A stretch of 64,000 nt of DNA from Anodontia alba (Eukaryota; Mollusca; Bivalvia; Lucinida; Lucinidae). This document shows, piece by piece, positions 45,361 through 55,900 of the stretch (positions are counted from its first letter, which is position 1; each line of letters opens with the position of its first letter). The translations under genes and the position numbers were made by a program. The stretch covers positions 74,431,763 to 74,495,762 of the forward strand of contig OZ024830.1 in assembly GCA_964016985.1 (NCBI GenBank), read 5' to 3'. The notes beneath the pieces are model-generated. The model was not told the origin of the DNA. It made no database searches and saw only the letters and a list, made by a program, of their open reading frames with translations.

Positions 45361-45782
45361 TAGGGATCAAACATGGTTTTTCATGCATTAACATCCGCCA
45401 GGTCCCGAGGGAGGTGTTGAAAACCGCGGTTTTCAACACCTCCCAAGGGACCTGGCGAATGTTGATACATTGAAAAGCCATGTTCGATCGCTATTATTGC
45501 ATAAAAACTGAAAACATTTGCTACATTTCGCTTATTTCTTGCACTATTTTGTTTCGCCTTTTCACTGATGTCGCGCGAACGTAATTTTCACGGACTATGC
45601 TCGTTCTAGGACAGGGCAGTACACATCTCGTGAGGGCAGCAATTCTGTGACCCCGGTACGAGCATATTGAAAGTTGCGTAGCTGTGCATTAACAGCGCGT
45701 GAATTGCCTTGTTAATACATGGCTTTTCATTCGTTAATGCACGGCTGTTAATAACGTGTGACAGTACTTTTTATGCAATAAT
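45361..45782 (-). repeat. Pal-B copy 4 (inverted)
   Basis: Reverse orientation of copy 1. The stem lacks the GGCCTTCGGCCTC loop, so its arms meet at AACCGCGGTT. Confidence 0.92.
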
Positions 45783-46279
45783 GAAAAGTAATGGCTCACT
45801 AAATACTTTGTGAGCCTTCAAATATTTATCTAAAGGAGAAAAGCATATTGGCGCAAGACTGATCAAGAAAGAGTGTAGTTTTTAAATGTTTTATAACGGG
45901 AAACATGGGCGCCACCATTGTGAATATTTAATTTGATATTTATTACTTACATGAAACAAATGACAGTGGCCTTTTGACAGGGATATGTTGTTAATGTGTG
46001 CGTGTTTATAGTATATTTGCAGATGAATACATTTTCAGATATATATCATTATAGTTCTATGGAAGATGTGTTTGATTCATTTTTTACATATTTAATTCAG
46101 TGGGTATGACGTCACTTATTGACAAAAATGGCAGTTCAGATGATAGAACTTTCGTGATCTTCAAAGCTCATTAACTTTCTAATTTCGAACCAAGTTAGTA
46201 TAACACTGACACCAAACTGCTCATCTAATATTATTCTCTAATATGTTATATATTTGATGTGTTTATTCCTTTAAGGATG
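45783..46279. other. Unassigned DNA
   Basis: Nothing recognised. Confidence 0.5.
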
Positions 46280-46490
46280 AGGTTTCGCGCGAGTAATACT
46301 GGCCCTACCATTTTCGTTCTCCCCTGACCGTTCCAAGACGATTCCTCTGTTGCAATTTTTATTCATGCGTGGGTGGTTTCATATGTGGGTTTTTTTTCAA
46401 TATTTGTTCCTCATCTCTCCTCGTTTTGGCGCTCAGGAAAGACTCTGCTTCGCGATTGTGCCATTACTTGGGTATCTTTACAACCTTCGG
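46280..46490 (+). repeat. Dispersed repeat, GTTTCGCGYGAGTAAWACT type, copy 2
   Basis: GGTTTCGCGCGAGTAATACT, CCCCTGACCGTTCC, ATATTTGTTCCTCATCTCTC and CTCTGCTTCGCGATTGTG. Confidence 0.55.
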
Positions 46491-46535
46491 ATATACAGAA
46501 GAAACAAAGGATAGAAAATAGTTGACTAGGTTTCA

Positions 46536-46764
46536 TTAACCCATTTATGCCGAGGGAACCCTTCCATCTCATATCTTTGAACCAGTCCATTACCTATCTT
46601 AGGGGTATCTGGCAAGTTTTTATTATTACCAAGTTGTTTTGAAATTCCTGTACTTAATGCAAACAGTGTAGACCCTGATCAGACGCCGCGATCTGCGGCG
46701 TCTGGTCAGGTCTACACATTTTGCCAGTGTCGCTTTTACGGGACGCTAGGCATAAATGGGTTAA
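46536..46764. repeat. MITE-E, complete copy with TTAA ends
   Basis: Bounded by TTAA on both sides with inverted ends CCCATTTATGCC / GGCATAAATGGG, and a hairpin GATCAGACGCCGCGATCTG / CGGCGTCTGGTCAG. TTAA target duplication is the hallmark of piggyBac-type transposition, so a piggyBac-like parent is inferred. Confidence 0.85.
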
Positions 46765-46907
46765 GTCTGTTCATGTGGGATAATATAATACGTAGACATT
46801 AAAATTTTGTGAAAGTGTATTAAATCAATACATAATATTTACTAGTCTGGGATTTTTTTTTAGAAACAAAGGATAAAATAACACAAAATTACCACGATGC
46901 TTCATTC

Positions 46908-46993
46908 TTATGTCCTTTTGATAGTTTTCTCTTCCAAAATAAGACCAAGGTGTTTTGCATAGGCATCACCATACCAGACATATAGCTCAGAAC
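46908..46993 (-). CDS. PR/SET gene, last recognised exon
   Basis: Acceptor TTTACTCCTAG; the first two bases complete the Gly codon begun by the preceding exon. Encodes SELYVWYGDAYAKHLGLI followed by a short charged tail and TAA. VWYGDAYAKHLG aligns with VWYGDEYGQELG of PRDM9. No polyadenylation signal is obvious just after the stop. Confidence 0.85.
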
Positions 46994-49900
46994 CTAGGAG
47001 TAAAGTTTCATCTGTTAGTTATTCATATGATTTTACAAGACAGTATTTGGTACACGTCCCGTTACAATAAAATGAATCCAACTAATGGCCGGCCTCAGTT
47101 GTTCAGTCGGATGCGTGTCCAACTGGTATCAGGAGGTTGCGGGTTCGACCCCGCCGGTTCCGGCAACATTTTGTTTCATAAAGATTGATCATGAAATATT
47201 ATCTACGGTCATTCTCTCCCTTCCACTGATTTTAAAAAGCAGCTGCCATTTCTTTTGAAAGAAATGTGCACAAATACTGGTTAACGCGTAGAGGTAAAGT
47301 TTTCCCAGGAAAAGTATGGATAGGTAAACTGGCCGCGCTCGGCATGACCCTTATGGGTTGACTGGGTCGTAAAACCTCAACACAATCAAAGAATCCTACT
47401 AGTCTATTAACAATTGTTTAAGTGCATTTATCTGAGCACAATTCCGCCTGTCCAGGTCGTTTTAGTTGTGGTCAAAATATGTACAATATTCAGTAAATGT
47501 TTTGAGGACTCGGGACATCGATGGCTCATTTGACGTGGCGGCTACGAATTCCATTATGAAAACGAGCTTATTCAAATATACTGAAAATGTTACCACCAAA
47601 CATTGAACCGCCTCAGCTAGGCGGTTGTAACGAGTACCCACAATCTATGTTTTATGTTTCTGAGCAGAAATAAGAAACATAATGTATCTTCCTGTGAACC
47701 CCGTTTTTACTATATAAAAGATGGGGTTAAGGGGGTCAAAATTATGTAAGTATGTTTTCGTGAGGTCGTTTTTAAGCCCCTAGGAATTCGTCCGATAGCT
47801 CAGGAAAGCAAATATTTATTGTTTTTCCAGGGACTGTTTTTTAAATTATCATGAAACTGTATGTTGTGTGTACCTTTAGCGATCGGAAAAAAGCTTTAGG
47901 ACTCAAAAACGATTTTGAATTAGCCATGGAAAACGAGGCATTGGTGTTCTAGTCATTGAAGGTTTACTGTATTTTCGTTATTCTCTGTGGTGTATGTCCA
48001 TTTATCTTAAGTGCCGTTCCTTTAAGAATCTATTCAAGAAAGCACAACGAATACAGCCATCATAGATGTTTATATAAATTTTCAACTAGGTTTCTGGATA
48101 GTGCTTTTCGATTTGCTTGTGTTGACCTCTCTTTCATACCGTGTAATATGACAATTATTATTTACGTTTCAACCTTATTCTTTATCAAAGTGTATAAATT
48201 TAAGCACTCCAAATGTATTTACAGTCGAACCGCAATGGCTCGAACATCTTTGGGTCCATGGCAATTCGTTCGAGACATGGGTAGTTCGAGCCACTGAGGT
48301 TTAATCATGGCACCAGTTCAGGAAACAGATAGCGATTATTTAGGGAAATCTTTTCGATTTTCTACACAGTGATTGTATGTTGAGTGTACTAAATAGAATC
48401 GCCTCGATGAGGCGATTCTAATGAGTACACACAACATACAATTCCATGATAAAATAAAAACAAATGCCTAAATATTTGTTTTCTTGAGCTATTGGAAGGA
48501 TTTTGTAGGGACTGAAAAAAAATCGAATCATCGACGGTAAACGAGCCATCCGGGATCGAGCCATTAAGGTTATACTGTATTTTGCTAGAGTCACACGCCG
48601 TTGTCTTCTTTTAAACTTCATCTTCATTATGACACCCTAAACATTTCAAATCAAACCTGTGAAGAGTAAAAGACTGCTAGCAGCGTATTGCTTTGACCAA
48701 CAAAGCAAAGACGCCGCAGTATCAAGCAGAAGTCGCCAGTATCAAGCAGAATATCGCCATGTCGAGCATACATCCGTATCATGATCCGTGTAACAGTCCA
48801 GCCGAAAATATAGCGCAGTCATATGTTTATCACAAGATAGACGCCGACATCAAATAGATGTTCACCACAAGAGAGCTGTAGACATCATACAATTATCCAC
48901 CCAAGACAGCTGCGGACGTTATACAGATGGTCACATCAAGGCAGACGCAGACATCAAACATATGTACACCACGAGACAGCCACAGGCATCAAACATAATT
49001 TCTTCACAAGATAGGCGCAGACATCAAACAGGTGTTAACCAATCGATAGACGCAGACATCAAACGGATGATCACCATTAGACGCAGACGTAAAACAAATG
49101 TTCACCACAAGACGGACGCTGATATATAACAGATGTTACCACAGAATAGACGCAATCATACTTCAACTGTTCACTACAAGATGATAGATGCAGATATCGC
49201 ACTGATTTTCACTACAAGACAGCTGCAGACATTATACAGATGGTCACCAAATCACATCAAATATATGTCCTTCACAAGATAGAAGCAGACATCAAACAGA
49301 TGTTCACCACATGATAGACGCAGACATCATCGTATTTTACCACAAGACCACCACAAACATCAATAAGATGTTGCCACAAGACAGATGCAGACACTAAACA
49401 GATGTTCACTATAAGATCGACGCAGATATCAAAGAGATGTTCATCGTAAGAAAGACGCAGATATCAAACAGATGTCACCACAAGATAAAGACTACATCAA
49501 ACAGATGTTCATCACAAGATCGGCGAAGACATCAAATAGATGTTTACCACAAGATAGACACAACATCACAAATATTCGTCACATAACTGACGCAGACATC
49601 AGACAAATGTTCACTACAAGACAGCCGCAGACATCAAACAAACGTTCAACACAAGATAGACACAAATATCAAACAGATGTCCACCACACGACAGACACAG
49701 GCATCAGACAAATGTTCACTACAAGACAGCCGCAAACATCAAACAGATGTTCACCTCAAGATAAACACAACCATAAAACACCCGCAGATATCAAACAAAT
49801 CTTCACCACACGATAACCGCAACCATCAAACAGATGTTCACCACAAGATAAATATTGACATCAAAGATGTTCACCACAAGATGACGCAGGCATCAAACAA

Positions 49901-52900
49901 ATTCTCACGACAGCGACCACCCGAGTATAAACTAAAATAAACAAACATATGTTGAATCGAAACCCCTGAACATGGCTAAGCAAACAGCGTAGACTCTAGC
50001 CAGCTGCCGCAGCACTAGTGGCTTCTGACTTCGGTCTCATTACAAAAACACGCCTATTAAAATATACTGAAAATTTTACCACCAAAAAATGAGAATTTTC
50101 AGATAAAAATATTTTTTTCATATTTCTGCTCAAACATACGAGTACCCACAATCTATGTTTTTGAGCAGAAATAAGAAAAATAATGTATACCCCTGTAAAC
50201 TCCAGTTTTACTATATAAAAGTGGGGTTTAAGGGGGGTCAAAATTATATAGGTATGTTTTCGTGATGTACACATTTTGCAACTTATCCAGCATATTCAGA
50301 CACATCGTCTTTTATGCTTTTGCATGGCGCCATAATTAAATTGTTTCTTAATCTTGCTAACTTACCAGCTGGAATAGCTTTAGTTGTTTGATAATACATT
50401 TCGCCATTGTACTGTACAGCATTCAGATTTTCATCCTTTTCTCTGACAGGCATATTTATGTATCGTAGCCAGTTAGACTTTGATGGCTCTAAGGCATCGA
50501 TTAAGTAGCGGACGTTGTCGTCGTCATCATCTACCTACAAAAGGAAATGTATCATAGGAACATTTACGTTACGGCAGGAAACACTCCGATCAGCCTATGT
50601 ATCTGAGTATTTTGATCAGGCGTCACTGCGTACTACCATGTGGATACCCTAGGAGTCATGGATTTTTTCAAATCATCCAACGTAGGATGAGCAAAGTCTT
50701 TCCTGTGCACATATGTAAAAAGGCGCAGTTCTCACTTTGCGACCCACATGGAAACAATTAGGGTATTATATACATACATATTCCCAACGAAATGCTTTTA
50801 AACGGGTATTGTGTATATCAACCACAAAAATAATTGAGAAATTTAACCTTTTCCACGCTAGGTTTCTGAAAGGGAATTTTCCATTATTGAATTTGGACCT
50901 ATCAGTTATTTTGAAGAGGGATGTTAATCAAAATTCCAAAAAGAATGGCAAACTGCAATCATGATGTGCCGTTTGCACTATTTGCACGGATATTTTGTTC
51001 GCTTTGCAGGGCTGAACTCTTTCGGCGCCAAATTTCAGACGACTTTTGTCGTCTGCTTTTTTAGTTTAACAAACTACCGTTGGAAGACTGAATATCAAAC
51101 AGCGTAGATCCAGATGAGACGGCTCATTGAGCCGTCTTATCTGGATCTATGCTGTTTGCAAAAGCTTATTATTATCGCATGTGGCAGTTAAAGAATTAAG
51201 GGATAGCCCTTAAAGCGTCAAACTCGACTGCGGGAAACAATGTTCTGTTCTGTTTTTTTTTTTTTTTTTTTTTTTTTTTTTGTGTGTTTATATTTACAGA
51301 ACATAAAGCTTGTCATTCCGTGTGAGTAGTCTGTTGGCAATGCGCAGGCTAATCTGAATCTTCGCTGGGTGCACATACCTTAAGGTACGTTGTCTGACTT
51401 CTCGCTAAAATAATGTATAATATCACAGTTCTAAGAAAATTGCAAGTGTAATTTCTTGTTAGTCGATTTTTATTAGCGCAGTAAGGTCAAACAATAAAAT
51501 GTTTAGTTCTTCTGAGTTGTGTATGATAGGACACAAAAACTCAAAGCAAAATACGAAATTTGGCCTATGCGTAGGTTTGATTGGTATGAATAAACCATTT
51601 TGAATAGCCAGAAAAATGGATATAAAGTCATGTATCAGAAGTTATCTTGTGCAAGCAATATAATACGACAATGTAATTACGACAATGCGGGCCGGCCTCG
51701 GTGGCTCAGTTGGATGCGCCGTCCGACTGGAGACCAGGAGGTCGCGGGTTCAACCCCCGCCGAGGTCGACAACATTCTTTCGTGGAGATTGATCATGAAA
51801 TATTTTCTACGGTCATTCTCTCCCTTCCGCTGATTCAAGAGGGGCAGTTGTCAGTTTCTGACGAAAGAATGTGCACAATACTGGTTAACCGCTAAGAGGA
51901 CTAAGCCTGCCCAGTAAACGTGTGGTTAGGTAAACTGACAGCGCTCGACATGACCCCATTGGGTTGACTGGGCCGTAAAACCTCAACACAAACAAACGAC
52001 AATGTACGAAAAAATGTTATGAAAACATGCCTATTCAAATATACTGGAAATTGTAACACCAAAATTGAAAATTGTCAGATAAAAAAAATTCTGATATTTT
52101 TCATATTTCTGCCCAAAACATATATTGTGTGCATTCGTTAGAACCGCCTTGATGAGGAGTATTACAATCTATGTTTTTGAGCAGAAATAAGAAATATAAT
52201 GTATACTCCTGTAAACCCTAGTTTTACTATATAAAAGTGGGATTTAAGTGGGTCAAAATTATATAGGTGTGTTTTCGTGATGTAATGAGACGTTACAAAT
52301 TACAAAACCGGCTGTGGCCTGATGGCCAAAGACAGAAACAGTTTTTACATGAACGGAATAAACAATTTATATTTTAGAGAATATAACTTTACCTGTCTCT
52401 GGGCTAATGAAGCGGACGATAAACTGGCGAAAGTTTTCTTATTTTTTCCAAAAAGCAGGATTTAGCATTTCATGCAAATTGTCTCCTTTAAAGATAATTT
52501 GCACAAAACGTCAAAGCCTATTGTCTGGCAAAAATAAGAACAATAATTTCAAAACACCGTCTGCTGAAATGTTTACCCAGCATGCTAGGCGTTAATCTCT
52601 TAAATTACTTCGAGGTTAAGTCAAAATGACTGTATCAAAGCATGTCGCATGCTACAATTTGGACTGATGCGTTAAAGGCTCCATATTCCTCAAAAACAGA
52701 CATTTTTATACAAGAAAGATTTCATGAGTTGATATAAGGTATCAATCAAAATTTTAGTTAGTCTCTCGTTTTTCAACTGGATCGAATTCATTTTTGATCC
52801 AACTTACGAACGAGAGACTATCTGAAATTTTATAGGGTGTCAGGTGCCACATTGTATGATTGTATTAATACCATATATCAATTTATTAAATACTTGAATA

Positions 52901-55900
52901 CTAAAATGACTATTTTTTGAAGAATATGGAGCCTTTAATGGTTAAATGATAAGGAGCCTTATTTCCGTACCGCCCAAGCATAGTATCGAGTTGAATTATC
53001 GTTATTAAACACTTTTTCTCCACCATATGGACCAATGATGATACATTTCGGAATATCCTTTGTTGTCCAAACACCAAGACCCGCCTTTGGAATACTGGAT
53101 GTTTTAATTGCAAAGCCATCTGGAATTGTTCTAAATGCCCTGTTACGCTGAGGATAGGGAACCTGAATACAGAAGAAAATATAAACAGCATTAAACCAAG
53201 AGACGTTGGGATACACGTGGAGACCCACTGAATAAGAAAATAAAACGTCATCTCACGTGAATCTTTTGTTACATGTAAACAGACGATTCATATAAATGTC
53301 AAACCTTATTTACAAATATATGTATATATATAAATATAAATATACTCAGATTCAATGAAAACGCACCACTAGTACAACACCTCAAATTTTAATTGATTCA
53401 CATTATTTCCAGCATTTGATCACGTTTAATGAATTATCACTAACTTATCCACAGACTCACTACAGAGTTACAGCATTTCATTGGATGCAGAGATACGGAG
53501 ACTCGAATAGGTCCACACACCCGAAAAATCAAAATCACATATCCTAATACCGGGTATGTCCACCGTTAGCATAAAGTGTTGCTTGGCATCGACGCCTCAT
53601 GCTTCGAATTAAACGCTGTATTTGGTCTTGTGTAATGTTGTCCCATTCTTCCTGTAGCGCCATGGCAAGCTGCTGACGGTTGATTGGCGGATGACGTCGG
53701 CTGTACACACGTTTTCCGAGCTGGTCCCAAAGGTGCTCAACTGGGTTTAAATCCGGCGGAAACACAGACCAAGGAACAACTTGCAAACCATTTTGATTGA
53801 AAACGTCCATGGTTAGCCTCGAAGAATGAGCACGTGCATTGTCCTGTTGGAAAAGCGTAACGTCACCATTATTGCGTAAAAAACGGTACCACCTCAGGCT
53901 CTAAGATTTCATCGATGTACCGACGTGCCGTCAAATTGCCATCAACAACAATGAGTTGGGTTTTGTGGCGCCATGAGATCCCTCCCCACACCATTACGCT
54001 ACCACCTACCCAACTTGACACCTGTTTAACACAACAGTCTTGAAATCGCTCCCCACGTCGACGCCATACTTTACGCCGCCTATCAAACATTTCAACACAA
54101 AAACGGGACTCGTCCGTGAACAGTACACCACGCCAACGCTGTTGTGTCCATCGGATACGCTGTCGACACCAATTAAAGCGACTGATTCGACGTTCCGCCG
54201 TCAAAAATTTCCCCCTCTACGTCTTATGGCTAGAAATACCGCGTTCTGGAGACGCCGTCGTACAGTTAAGGCACTTACGCGTAGGTTATGGGTTCCCACT
54301 GTCTCCTGGGCAGTTTCCTGAATCGGTCGCGTAAAATGACTCAAAACATTGTACCGGTCCTGCTGACGTGTAGTAACACGTTCACGTCCAGGGCGTTGTC
54401 TATTGTCCCCAGACCCCGTAGCGTTGTGCCTTTGAACCAATCGAGCAATCGTAGTGTGCGAACAACCCATACGCTCTGCAACTTGGCGGTATGAAAGCCC
54501 ACATTCAACCATACCGTGGGCACGATGACGATCGACGTTACTTAGACGTCCCATTGGCTTGTTCTTATGAAATGTTTTGCTGGCTTTTAACGTAAAGAAT
54601 CCGGACCTTATAATGACAGTAAAGAAAGTGCCAAAAATATCGTGATTACGAAAATTTTGCAATTTTTGCATTTTGCACGTGCACATGCAAATCATGACAA
54701 TCACGCAGTATTCGTGTCAAACAAACTCATGCTTCGGTGACAACTTTACAATACCGTATTTATCAGTTGAAAAAGTCAGTCATTTTTACCTTTAACTAAA
54801 AAAAATCAAAACTCTTAAAGTGGTGCGTTTTCATTGAATCTGAATATTTATATAATAAATCTAAAGGACATCTGCTGCTGACGTGATATGTATTTTAAGA
54901 ATTAAAGCATGGGTGCTCCATAACTCCTAAGCCATTTTATATATCATCATGTCAATACCTAGGAGAAATATAGTGTGTGCCAAGTAGATGTATAGCATAA
55001 AAAGGATGGCAACTCTAGCCTTTCTTTGACTATCTTCCGATGTACATCAATGTAATATTCGGTCACTGAACATTAATCGTTCTATGAATTATAGGATACT
55101 GGAAATATCTTAGATATGTCTGGTAATGAAAATTTCCACTTCCTTATGGTTTGAGTTATCTCCCCTAGTAATAATTGTTTATTAATAGTGTGTACTCTAT
55201 ACCCCCAAATAACAACACTTTAAAGAAATATTAATGGAAAGCCCCACTTCCTTATGGTTTGGGTTATCTCCCCTAAGAATATTTGGTTACAATGACAGTA
55301 CTTTACAGAAATGTTGGATGAGCCTATTGGGTGTGTCATGTTAAGGAACAAAAGCATTCTCGTTCACTTATTTTTCGGTTTATTCCGTTTAATATTTCAT
55401 CATTTGTTTTAAGTTTCATAACTGAGGATGGTCATATTACGATATGGTTGTGAGTGGAATTAAAGATTTTTTATTGTCCGCGAACAGACATGACTCGTCT
55501 CAGGGTGACGTTTTATCGACCTCTTTTGTCGTTTCTAATATGTTTTGTGCTTTCAAAGAATCCTATTCTATTTTACTCACAATTTAGAATCTATAGTACA
55601 TTGAATAAAGCTAACATTATATTATCCTACATACCTGAGTACACATTGGAGACCCATTCTAACAGGCTCCAAAACAGTTCGTTCGTAGCTACATTTCCAA
55701 ACCGAGAACTTTGATACTCATCACTGGGCAGTAAACTTGGCCCATGCAAAGTTAACCCTTTTCATGCTGACTAAATTTAGATGCCATATCCACTTCTAAT
55801 TGTCAGTCAATTAGTTTACTTGGAGTGGAAAATTTGATTATACAACACAATTTCTATAATAGAAACTTAACTAGATGTACAAAACATTTAAAATAAGCAA

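Noticed and set aside
49472..49816. 114-codon open frame in the minisatellite
   Set aside because: Other units carry stops and indels; no start context or splice evidence.
48700..49925. CRISPR-like array
   Set aside because: Units are contiguous and imperfect, with no unique spacers of constant length, and the genome is eukaryotic.
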